From positions 111,538 to 175,537 of the forward strand of contig JAUMYZ010000005.1 of NCBI GenBank assembly GCA_030528385.1: DNA of 64,000 nucleotides, given 5' to 3'. Made by a program: the position numbers and the translations under genes. This document shows positions 56,820 to 64,000 of this stretch, in pieces. Under the pieces are notes generated by a model. That model searched no databases, had not been told where the DNA came from, and saw nothing but the letters and a program-made list of their open reading frames with translations. Position 1 is the stretch's first letter. Every line of letters starts with the position of its first letter. Origin of the DNA: Moraxella sp. (GTDB taxonomy: Bacteria > Pseudomonadota > Gammaproteobacteria > Pseudomonadales > Moraxellaceae).

Positions 56820-57398
56820 TCAAAAACGTATCATGTTTTTTTCGGTGATGAGCATATCCACGTCCTTATCCCAAGGATTTACTGCCAATTTCTCCACCAC
56901 TTGAAAATGATAACACCAGCCCACCGTTAGCACGTTGGGGGCTTTGGCAAAGGTACGGTCATAAAAACCCCCGCCCATGCCCAGCCGATTGCCACCTTTG
57001 TCCACCGCCACCAGTGGGCAGATAATGCAGTCTAATTTATCCGCACAGATTGCCCCTTTGCCAAAGGGTTCTTTGATGCCAAGTTTGTGGCGTTTGAGCG
57101 GCGTTTTGCTTAAGTTTGTACAAACAGGGACAAAGCTCAAAGGCTTATTTGCTCTGGTGATGGGCAGATAAGCGGTGAAACCGTGTTTTTGGCAAAATTT
57201 TAATAGGGGGGCGGTCGGCAGCTCACCAAAAGCGTCCAAATACAGCCCGATTTTGGCATTTTTGGGCAGGCGAGATAAGAGCTTGGGTAGGTGCAAACTT
57301 GCCAAAAACGCCAACCGCTGTCTTTGTTTTTGCTTGAGTGCTTTACGTTGTTTGGCGAGCTGTTTTCTAAGTTGTTGCTGATTGCTGGGCTTGGACAT
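56820..57398 (-). CDS. 5-formyltetrahydrofolate cyclo-ligase
   Basis: Converts 5-formyl-THF to 5,10-methenyl-THF with ATP. 192 aa. Basic N-terminus (RKQLAKQRKALKQKQRQRLA), then IGLYLDAFGELPTAPLLKFC, FGKGAICADKLDCIICPLVA and the signature VDKGGNRLGMGGGFYDRTFA. ATG 57398 chosen since the upstream 26 residues are not part of the fold and cover AT-rich leader. Confidence 0.92.
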   Translation of the reverse strand: MSKPSNQQQLRKQLAKQRKALKQKQRQRLAFLASLHLPKLLSRLPKNAKIGLYLDAFGELPTAPLLKFCQKHGFTAYLPITRANKPLSFVPVCTNLSKTPLKRHKLGIKEPFGKGAICADKLDCIICPLVAVDKGGNRLGMGGGFYDRTFAKAPNVLTVGWCYHFQVVEKLAVNPWDKDVDMLITEKNMIRF

Positions 57399-57435
57399 GG
57401 GGTTAAACTTTAGCAAATAAAAATAATTTAAATTT

Positions 57436-57454
57436 AAAAATGATAATCGTTTGC
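57436..57454. promoter_or_regulatory. Possible Fur box upstream of fumC
   Basis: AAAAATGATAATCGTTTGC matches 13 of 19 positions of the GATAATGATAATCATTATC consensus. It lies between the divergent cyclo-ligase and fumC genes, 220 bp from the fumC ATG. Confidence 0.3.
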
Positions 57455-57675
57455 ATTGAAAGATGGCAAAAATCATGTTATGCTTAGGCGGTTACTTTAA
57501 CGCAAATTTGCCATTTTTTAAAGTTGATTGATACCAAACGAACTTATAAAGTGCCACAAAAAACCGTTCGCCCTTAAGTTTGCCCTTGTCTTGCCATGAA
57601 CGAAAAACGTGCCAACCTTTATTTCTTTTGGTATATCGCCACAACCTATATCACAATCCATATTAAGGAAAAATC

Positions 57676-59067
57676 ATGAGCGATGTTCGTATAGAAAAAG
57701 ACACCATGGGCGAAGTTACTGTGCCTGCCACCGCCTATTTTGGCGCACAGACCCAGCGCAGCCGTGAAAATTTTAAAATCGGTGGGGAGACCTTGCCACG
57801 CCCCTTAATCCGTGCGATGGCGACCGTCAAAAAAGCAGCGGCGATGACCAACGCCAGCCTTGGACGCATTGATGACAATCAGCGGGACTTGATTGTGCAG
57901 GCGTGCGATGAAGTCATCAAAGGCGAGCTTAGCGACCAGTTTCCGCTGGTGGTGTGGCAAACAGGCTCGGGCACACAGTCTAATATGAACATGAACGAAG
58001 TCATTGCCAATCGTGCCAATGAGATTGCCGGCAATCCCAAAGGCACTTACAAGCCTGTGCACCCCAACGACCACGTCAATCACGCCCAATCCACCAATGA
58101 CAGCTTCCCCACCGCCATTCGGGTGGCAGCAGCGGTAGAGATTAACCACGCACTGATTCCTGCGGTACAAAAATTGCGTGATACCTTGGCGACAAAATCC
58201 ACCGACTTTGCCGACATTGTCAAAATCGGACGCACGCATTTGCAAGACGCCACACCGCTGACTTTGGGACAAGAATTTAGTGGCTATGTGGCACAGCTGG
58301 ACTTGGCGTTGGTGCGGATTGATAATGCCCTGCAAGGCTTGTATCAGTTGCCCCTTGGTGGTACGGCGGTGGGCACAGGGCTAAACAGCCACCCTGAGTA
58401 TGCGGTTAAAGCCGCTGCCGAGCTTGCCAATTTGACTGGCTTGCCTTTTGTCAGTGCTCCAAATAAATTTGAAGCTCTCGCCGCCCGCGATGCCGAAGTG
58501 TTCGCTTCAGGGGCGTTAAAAACCCTAGCGGCAAGCCTAAATAAAATCGCCAATGACGTGCGTTGGCTGGCAAGTGGGCCACGCTGTGGCTTGGGCGAGC
58601 TGACCATTCCTGAAAATGAGCCAGGCAGCTCCATCATGCCGGGGAAGGTCAATCCCACTCAGTCAGAAGCGATGACCATGGTGGTGGCTCAAGTGATGGG
58701 CAATGACGTTACCATCAATATGGCAGGGGCGAGCGGCAATTTTGAACTCAATGTCTTTATGCCCGTCATTGCCTATAATCTTTTGCAATCCATTCGCTTG
58801 CTCACCGACGCTTGTAATAGCTTTAATGACAATTGTGCGGTAGGCATTGAGCCTGTGCGTGAAAAGATTGACCACTTTTTGCACAATTCACTCATGCTGG
58901 TAACGGCACTTAACCGTCATGTCGGCTATGAAAACGCCGCCAAAATCGCCAAAACTGCCTACAAAGAAAACAAAACCCTAAAACAAGTGGCGGTGGAGCT
59001 CGGTTTGATGACGGCCGATGAGTTTGATGCATGGGTCAAGCCAAACGAGATGGTTGCACCCAAGTAA
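57676..59067 (+). CDS. fumC: Class II fumarate hydratase FumC
   Basis: Iron-independent fumarase of the TCA cycle, 463 aa. [60 protein letters not shown] and the lyase signature [16 protein letters not shown] are all intact. ATG preceded by AAGGA. Terminator follows. The long upstream region may allow iron control through the weak Fur-like site. Confidence 0.97.
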   Translation: MSDVRIEKDTMGEVTVPATAYFGAQTQRSRENFKIGGETLPRPLIRAMATVKKAAAMTNASLGRIDDNQRDLIVQACDEVIKGELSDQFPLVVWQTGSGTQSNMNMNEVIANRANEIAGNPKGTYKPVHPNDHVNHAQSTNDSFPTAIRVAAAVEINHALIPAVQKLRDTLATKSTDFADIVKIGRTHLQDATPLTLGQEFSGYVAQLDLALVRIDNALQGLYQLPLGGTAVGTGLNSHPEYAVKAAAELANLTGLPFVSAPNKFEALAARDAEVFASGALKTLAASLNKIANDVRWLASGPRCGLGELTIPENEPGSSIMPGKVNPTQSEAMTMVVAQVMGNDVTINMAGASGNFELNVFMPVIAYNLLQSIRLLTDACNSFNDNCAVGIEPVREKIDHFLHNSLMLVTALNRHVGYENAAKIAKTAYKENKTLKQVAVELGLMTADEFDAWVKPNEMVAPK

Positions 59068-59083
59068 TGGTGTCCGTTTTGAC

Positions 59084-59111
59084 AAAACAAGCTCGTTATG
59101 GGCTTGTTTTT
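59084..59111 (+). terminator. Rho-independent terminator after fumC
   Basis: AACAAGC (59086-59092) pairs with GCTTGTT (59102-59108), with flanking A and T runs. Confidence 0.85.
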
Positions 59112-59184
59112 GTTTGTGGGGGTGCAAGTTTTGTGTGATAAAATGCCAAAATAAAAAATTTAATGCTTGACAATGTTTTAAAGA

Positions 59185-61014
59185 GTGTTATTATGCAGCA
59201 ACAATCAGCAACAATCAGCAATGTCGCTCACAATGCCGATTATAGCACAAAAAAAGTTTGCTCAATTGCGCCAAATTTTCCCTGAAGTCTTTTGTGGGCA
59301 CGACATTGACTTTGACAAATTAAAACTGGCGCTGGGTAAAGACAGCCCCAATGACGCTGAGCATTATGGATTGTCTTGGGCGGGCAAGACAAATGCTTAT
59401 CGCCAACTGCAAAGCCCAACCAATCAAACGCTGCTTCCGTGTCCGTCTGAGAGTGTGGATTTTGACAATACACAAAATCTTTTTATAGAAGGCGACAATC
59501 TTATCGCGCTAAAGTTGCTACAAAAATCCTATCACAACCGCATTAAGATGATTTATATTGACCCGCCTTATAATACGGGTAAGGATTTTATTTATAACGA
59601 CAATTTTAAAAATAAAAAAACTTATCAAGCGCCAATCGCCGATACAAAAGAAAGCAGCGGCTTATTTAAAAATAACGACAAAGGACATTGTCATAGCAAT
59701 TGGTTAAATATGATGTTGCCACGTTTGTATTTGGCAAAAAATTTACTCAGTGATGACGGGGTGATTTTTATTTCTATTGACGATAATGAGCAGGCGCAAT
59801 TAAAACTGTTGTGCGATGAAGTGTTTGGCAATGAAAATTTTGTTGCAGACTTTATTTGGCATAATAAATATACGGTATCAAATGACACAGATGTTTCTTA
59901 TCAGCATGAGCATATCATGTGTTTTTGTAAAAATAGAAGTGTTTTTAAATTAAAACTTTTGCCAAGAACACAAAAACAAAATAGCAGTTATAAAAATACA
60001 GACAATGACCCAAAAGGAGATTGGAAGCCCACACCAATACACGCAAGAAGCGGTTCGTCAAGCAAGGCATACGAGATTAAATTTCCCAATGGGGTGAAAT
60101 GGAGCGCGCCTGTTGGGCGTTATCCCAGATATTCCAAAAAAACGTTAATGCAGTTATACCATCAAGGGGCGTTGTATTTTAATAAAAAGGGCGGTGTTGA
60201 CAGAAAAACTTATTTAAGCACAGTCAGGCGGGGGATAACGTGTGGCACGTTGTGGCATTATGATGATGTCGGTCATTCTCATGGAAATAATGAAGAGCTT
60301 GCAAAGATGATTGGTAAGGGGGTGTTTAATGACCCCAAAGGCACAAAACTGTTGAGCAGAATTATTGATTTGGGCACAGACAGCGATTCTTTGATTCTGG
60401 ACTTTTTTGCAGGCTCAGCAACCACCGCTCACGCCGTCATGCAATCAAATGCCAAAGACGGTGGCAATCGCAGATTTATTTGTGTGCAACTGCCTGAAGC
60501 CACCAATAAAAAAAGTCAAGCCCATCAAGCGGGCTTTGCCACCATTGCCGAAATATCCAAAGAGCGTATCCGCTGCGCAGGAGCAAAAATCAAAGCCGAT
60601 AATCCCAATAAAAAAATTGACACAGGTTTTAGGGTGTTTAAAATGGTCAACAGTCATTTTAAACAGTGTCAAGACAGCGCGCAAGAGATGTTAAAGCAAC
60701 CAAAAACGTGCGTGGATAATATTGTGAACAATGCCAATGATGATGGCGTGGTTTATGAATTGTTGTTGCAATTGGGGTTAAAATTGAGCGCAGAGATAAA
60801 ACAAGACAAGGGCGTTTATTGGCTGACAGACAAAGAAAAAAATAAAAATTACGTCTTGGTGCTGCGCGCCACAGCGCAAGAAACGCTCACCAACCTTATC
60901 AAACAAAAACCCAATAAAATCATCGCTTTGGACAGGGTTTTTGCCAGCAGTGCCATAAAATCTGAGTTGGCTTTACAATGCCAAGATGAGCAGATTGAAT
61001 TTGAAACGCTTTAG
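59185..61014 (+). CDS. Orphan type III Mod-type DNA adenine methyltransferase
   Basis: 609 aa from GTG 59185. Beta-class Mod layout: [38 protein letters not shown] (motif IV), DGVIFISIDDNEQAQLKLLC, a central target-recognition region (about 215-390), then LILDFFAGSATTAHAV (motif I with A replacing a Gly) and a C-terminal helical part. No res helicase gene follows, so it may regulate genes rather than restrict. A good ribosome-binding site (AAAGAG) fits an ATG at 59193 that is currently out of frame because of a 10-bp repeat. ATGs at 59221 or 59233 are further alternatives. Confidence 0.85.
   Translation: MLLCSNNQQQSAMSLTMPIIAQKKFAQLRQIFPEVFCGHDIDFDKLKLALGKDSPNDAEHYGLSWAGKTNAYRQLQSPTNQTLLPCPSESVDFDNTQNLFIEGDNLIALKLLQKSYHNRIKMIYIDPPYNTGKDFIYNDNFKNKKTYQAPIADTKESSGLFKNNDKGHCHSNWLNMMLPRLYLAKNLLSDDGVIFISIDDNEQAQLKLLCDEVFGNENFVADFIWHNKYTVSNDTDVSYQHEHIMCFCKNRSVFKLKLLPRTQKQNSSYKNTDNDPKGDWKPTPIHARSGSSSKAYEIKFPNGVKWSAPVGRYPRYSKKTLMQLYHQGALYFNKKGGVDRKTYLSTVRRGITCGTLWHYDDVGHSHGNNEELAKMIGKGVFNDPKGTKLLSRIIDLGTDSDSLILDFFAGSATTAHAVMQSNAKDGGNRRFICVQLPEATNKKSQAHQAGFATIAEISKERIRCAGAKIKADNPNKKIDTGFRVFKMVNSHFKQCQDSAQEMLKQPKTCVDNIVNNANDDGVVYELLLQLGLKLSAEIKQDKGVYWLTDKEKNKNYVLVLRATAQETLTNLIKQKPNKIIALDRVFASSAIKSELALQCQDEQIEFETL
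59196..59221 (+). repeat. Short tandem repeat at the mod start
   Basis: CAGCAACAAT occurs twice, followed by the partial CAGCAA. Unit length 10, so each gain or loss shifts the frame. Confidence 0.8.
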
Positions 61015-61021
61015 CTGACCG

Positions 61022-62608
61022 CTATAACAACCAGTCAATCGGCAGCATACTCAGTAGCCAAATGCCAGTTTTTTCGGACAAATTCATGCTAGGTTCGGTG
61101 TGGTAGATGACTTCTTGGTTGTCTTCTATGGTGCGCCATTGTAGGTTGTTGTTTTTGTCTAGCATGACTTGGTAGGCTTGGTGCAAAATGGCGTTGTTCG
61201 GGTGGGTGATGTTATTTAGGGCGTGATGTACTTGCTTGGCGAGTTCTTTGTCTTTGATGAGTACGCCAAGTTCGGTGTTGATGTTGGCAGAGCGTGGGTC
61301 AATGTTGTAAGAGCCGATAAACACGTCGGTGTTGTCAAAGGCAAAGGCTTTGGCGTGTAAGCTGGTTGTGGTGGTTTGTTTGGTGCGCCAAAATTTATTT
61401 TCGTCTTCGCTGCTGTTTTTGGCGGTGGATTTTAGTTCGTATAAGCTGATGCCTGCTTTGAGCAGTTTTTTGCGCCAATGACCATAGCCTGCATGCACCG
61501 CGCCAACGTCTGTGGCGTCAAAAGAGTTGGTCAAAATGCTGATTTTAACACCGCTTTTGGCAAGGTTGACCAGCGTTTTTACTCCTTCTTTGGTTGGCAC
61601 AAAATACGAAGAGATGATGCTTAGGCGTTCTGTGGGGCGACCAAGCATGTGTTGTAGCTGAGCGATAAGGTAGGCGTCAAGGTTGTTTTGTTGTCCGTCA
61701 AGTTTGCTGACGTCATCTGCGACAAAAACCATGTCCGCCCAACGTAAGGGCATCTCTTGTGGCGCGCGAATGGCAAAACTGGGGTGCTTGACGGCGTTGT
61801 GATAAGTTTGTAGTGCTTTTTGGTTTTTGCTGTCGGATAACAGATGGTCAATGTCGCTGTCAAAAAGGACGGCGTGATTGCTGGGTTTGACCAAAGTTTG
61901 GATGTCATAAGCAATGCCAGCTTGCCAATAGTTTTCAAAACTTTGGCTGATGTCTTTGACCACAGCGCCCACCACCAGCACGTCCAAATCGGCAAAGGTG
62001 TTGTTTTTGTCGTGGTTTAGGTATTCGTTGCCAATATTGCGCCCGCCAATGATACTGACTTGACGGTCAAAGGTCATGCTTTTGTTGTGCATGCGATGAT
62101 TCAGACGCAAAGGCTCGGTCAAATAATTAACAAACCTGACTTTGCGATGCACAAAGGGATTGACAAGACGCACGGCGATGTTGGGGTGGCTGGCAAAGGC
62201 GAGCAGTTGTTTGTCCAAAGACGGGCTGCCATTGATGTCATCTAACAATAAGCGCACCACCACACCGCGTTCGGCGGCCTGCCAAAGGTGTTTTAACATC
62301 AACAAACCTGCTTCGTCGTCGTGCCAGATATAATACTGCACGTCAATGCTGCCGCTGGCGATGTTGGTCAATATGCTGCGTGTGGCAAAAGCGTCTGCGC
62401 CTGTGCTGACCAGATGATACGCTGATGGCTTGGGTGTGGCTTGGTGAAAAATGGCTAGGGGGCTGCTGTCGTGTGGCAGCTGTTGGCTGCGTTTGGTGAG
62501 CTCAAGGCTTTTGGGCAGGTGCGGCGTGGTTGGCAGACTTTGGCAGCTGGCAAGACACCACAAAACCGCGCTCAAGGCAAGGTGGCGCATTTGGCTTGGC
62601 TCAGTCAT
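61022..62608 (-). CDS. Phospholipase D-family lipoprotein (cardiolipin synthase-like)
   Basis: 528 aa. Lipobox in LALSAVLWCLASCQSL. Two HKD motifs are complete: HNKSMTFDRQVSIIGGRNIG and HAKAFAFDNTDVFIGSYNID. Resembles ClsC/YmdC-type periplasmic transphosphatidylases. The start codon ATG (62606-62608) overlaps the nadK stop as ATGACTGA, so translation is coupled; an ATG at 62590 is the alternative. Confidence 0.88.
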   Translation of the reverse strand: MTEPSQMRHLALSAVLWCLASCQSLPTTPHLPKSLELTKRSQQLPHDSSPLAIFHQATPKPSAYHLVSTGADAFATRSILTNIASGSIDVQYYIWHDDEAGLLMLKHLWQAAERGVVVRLLLDDINGSPSLDKQLLAFASHPNIAVRLVNPFVHRKVRFVNYLTEPLRLNHRMHNKSMTFDRQVSIIGGRNIGNEYLNHDKNNTFADLDVLVVGAVVKDISQSFENYWQAGIAYDIQTLVKPSNHAVLFDSDIDHLLSDSKNQKALQTYHNAVKHPSFAIRAPQEMPLRWADMVFVADDVSKLDGQQNNLDAYLIAQLQHMLGRPTERLSIISSYFVPTKEGVKTLVNLAKSGVKISILTNSFDATDVGAVHAGYGHWRKKLLKAGISLYELKSTAKNSSEDENKFWRTKQTTTTSLHAKAFAFDNTDVFIGSYNIDPRSANINTELGVLIKDKELAKQVHHALNNITHPNNAILHQAYQVMLDKNNNLQWRTIEDNQEVIYHTEPSMNLSEKTGIWLLSMLPIDWLL

Positions 62609-63587
62609 CTTGCAACATAAACTCTTCACTATATAAGCTCCAATTTAGCTTGGTGCGACAGGCCTGATAAAAATCCACACCAATAGGATGAAGCAAAATC
62701 AAGGACTTATCATGCTTGGTAATCAGCAATGTTTGGTCGTTGTCCAAGGGCACGCTGGCTTCACCGTCTGAGCTGACCATGGGTTGAGTGCGGTTGTCTT
62801 TGTGGATATTGATGGCAATTTTGCTGGTGCCTGCCACCACGATGGGGCGACTAGAGAGCGTGTGCGGATGCATGGGCGCAAGGCAAATGGCATCAAGACT
62901 GGGATGTATGATTGGGCCACCCGCTGACAGCGAGTAAGCGGTTGAGCCTGTTGGTGTGGCAATAATCAGCCCATCGGCGTGCTGACGATACACCGCAGTG
63001 TCATCAATTTTTAGTTGAAAATCAATGGTGTGCACTGATTTGCCCGCATGCAAGACCACATCATTGAGCGCATAACTTTCATGAAATAGGGTTGGCGTTT
63101 CGTTGGTGTCGCTGTGTCCAATGATTTGCATACAAAGCAAAAATCGCGCGTCGGTATGGTATTGACCAGCAAAAATTTGTGTCAGCTGTTGCTCTAAGGT
63201 GTCAGGGTGAATGTCTGCCAAAAACCCCAGTCGCCCGCGATTAACCCCCAACACAGGAACGTTTGTCCCAGCAAGAAACGTGCCAGCTTGCAAAATAGAA
63301 CCATCACCGCCAACCACAATCACAAGGTCGCAGTATTCTCCCATTTTTTGGCGTGGCACGATTTTGATGTGGTTGTCATTGGTGTGGTCAAAATCAATCA
63401 AAATTCCTTCAATGCTGGCGGTGGTGGTGTCAATGATGGTGTCTAGCCCCCAGCGACGCAGCAGTTCAATGAGTTGATTTAAGGTGGTGGTAACGCTTTT
63501 TTTGCCTGCACGCCCCATCAGACCAATCTTTTGAAAGTGGCTGTTTGTGGGCGGATTTGTGGCGAAAAAAGAAGCTGTGGCGTTCAT
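62601..63587 (-). CDS. nadK: NAD kinase NadK
   Basis: Makes NADP from NAD. 328 aa. LVIVVGGDGSILQAG is the GGDG ATP/NAD site, then VLGVNRGRLGFLADI, ALNDVVLHAGKSV and the TPTGSTAYSLSAGGPIIHP signature. ATG 63587 chosen near the family N-terminus; in-frame upstream codons are possible but have no ribosome-binding site. Confidence 0.95.
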   Translation of the reverse strand: MNATASFFATNPPTNSHFQKIGLMGRAGKKSVTTTLNQLIELLRRWGLDTIIDTTTASIEGILIDFDHTNDNHIKIVPRQKMGEYCDLVIVVGGDGSILQAGTFLAGTNVPVLGVNRGRLGFLADIHPDTLEQQLTQIFAGQYHTDARFLLCMQIIGHSDTNETPTLFHESYALNDVVLHAGKSVHTIDFQLKIDDTAVYRQHADGLIIATPTGSTAYSLSAGGPIIHPSLDAICLAPMHPHTLSSRPIVVAGTSKIAINIHKDNRTQPMVSSDGEASVPLDNDQTLLITKHDKSLILLHPIGVDFYQACRTKLNWSLYSEEFMLQDD

Positions 63588-63723
63588 GAAGCGATGGTCA
63601 ATAAGAATTTGGTGTATCATACCCAAAGTTGTATCCAAGCTCAAGAGACACAAAAAAGATTTGTGCCTTGGTGTGTGATGGCGGTAAACTTTCGTTATAA
63701 TTTGTCAAATCATTTTAAAAATC

Positions 63724-63752
63724 TTGACTTTTTAAATCATTTTGGATATAAC
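63724..63752 (+). promoter_or_regulatory. Promoter of the short Bax-inhibitor-like ORF
   Basis: TTGACT (63724-63729), 17 bp, TATAAC (63747-63752). Confidence 0.7.
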
Positions 63753-63790
63753 TTTGGGTTCAGATAACTTGTTTTATTTAAAGGAAAATT

Positions 63791-63952
63791 ATGGCAAATC
63801 CAATCGTAAGTCGTACCGAATTGGTAACGGGCGCTGTGCCAATGACGGTCAATGGCGTGGTCAAAAAAACAACATTACTGCTGGGATTGTCAGGGGTTAC
63901 AGGTTTTGGCTTGTTTTTTTATGCCTTGATGAGTGGTCTGTCATCGGGCTAA
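63791..63952 (+). CDS. 53-residue protein like the N-terminus of a BI-1/YccA membrane protein
   Basis: MANPIVSRTELVTGAVPMTV, then NGVVKKTTLLLGLSGVTGFG and LFFYALMSG, ending at TAA. The opening MxNP...MTVxGVxxKT and first hydrophobic helix resemble the Bax-inhibitor-1 (PF12811) family, which has about 230 residues and seven helices. Here the frame stops after one helix, with no continuation in other frames to the window end. It has a good promoter and AAGGAA before the ATG, so either a truncated gene or a genuine small membrane protein. Confidence 0.55.
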   Translation: MANPIVSRTELVTGAVPMTVNGVVKKTTLLLGLSGVTGFGLFFYALMSGLSSG

Positions 63953-64000
63953 AAACAGCTCCTTGAAATCTATCTAAATCTATGTAATAATGCTCAAATG

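Noticed and set aside
63742..63966. 74-residue plus-strand frame at the window end
   Set aside because: It overlaps the promoter and the better-supported 53-codon ORF in another frame, and shows no family pattern.

Overview
The window looks like chromosome of a Moraxella-type gammaproteobacterium (Moraxellaceae). This is inferred from moderate-to-low GC, Acinetobacter/Moraxella-style housekeeping genes (dapD, lipA, purE, corC, lnt, ftsK, trxB, lemA, leuCDB, ychF, fumC, nadK) and proteins typical of that family (UPF0260, a probable DUF4850 protein, TPM-domain clusters). No rRNA, integrase or transposase was seen. One tRNA gene is present.

Layout. 0.1-8.3 kb: queE, a 1421-residue protein with a degenerate SF1-helicase-like core, dapD, an alpha/beta hydrolase and lipA, all on the minus strand. 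8.4-24.9 kb: an AT-rich, entirely plus-strand type III-B CRISPR-Cas island. 25.2-43.3 kb: housekeeping and envelope genes, including a lemA plus TPM-domain cluster and a Na+:alanine-type symporter. 43.5-51.1 kb: leuC, leuD and leuB, split apart by two PIN-type toxin-antitoxin pairs, a frameshifted gene, a PEBP-like gene and an AT-rich restriction-modification pair. 51.2-64 kb: lipoproteins, tRNA-Ile2(CAU), ychF, an Na+/H+ antiporter-family protein, fumC, an orphan type III Mod methyltransferase with a short repeat at its start, a phospholipase D-family lipoprotein, nadK and a very short Bax-inhibitor-like ORF.

The CRISPR island is the most interesting part. Unit 1 is CARF-wHTH, cmr1, cas10 (intact GGDD, no HD domain), cmr3-6, a Card1/Can2-type CARF nuclease and cas6. 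Unit 2 is a SAM methyltransferase-like protein, an AlkB-type dioxygenase and a CARF-RelE (Cami1-like) protein. Unit 3 is cas2, cas1 and a second cas2. Unit 4 is a DUF697/EcsC-like protein. A leader and an array of nine 36-bp repeats follow. All four units carry the palindrome TAAGCTTA 36-37 bp upstream of a probable -10 box, so they look like one regulon. The first gene, a CARF protein ending in an OmpR-like winged helix, is the obvious candidate regulator.

The inferred working model is this. The Cmr complex, guided by crRNAs whose 5' handle would be AUUAAGAC, makes cyclic oligoadenylate through Cas10. That messenger would activate a DNA/RNA nuclease (Card1-like) and a ribosome-directed RNase (CARF-RelE), and might be sensed by the CARF-wHTH protein to tune all four promoters. 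The paired methyltransferase and AlkB demethylase beside the CARF-RelE gene, and the DUF697-like protein, are not standard type III components and are the best candidates here for undescribed accessory functions. All functional statements come from reading motifs by eye; no database search was run.
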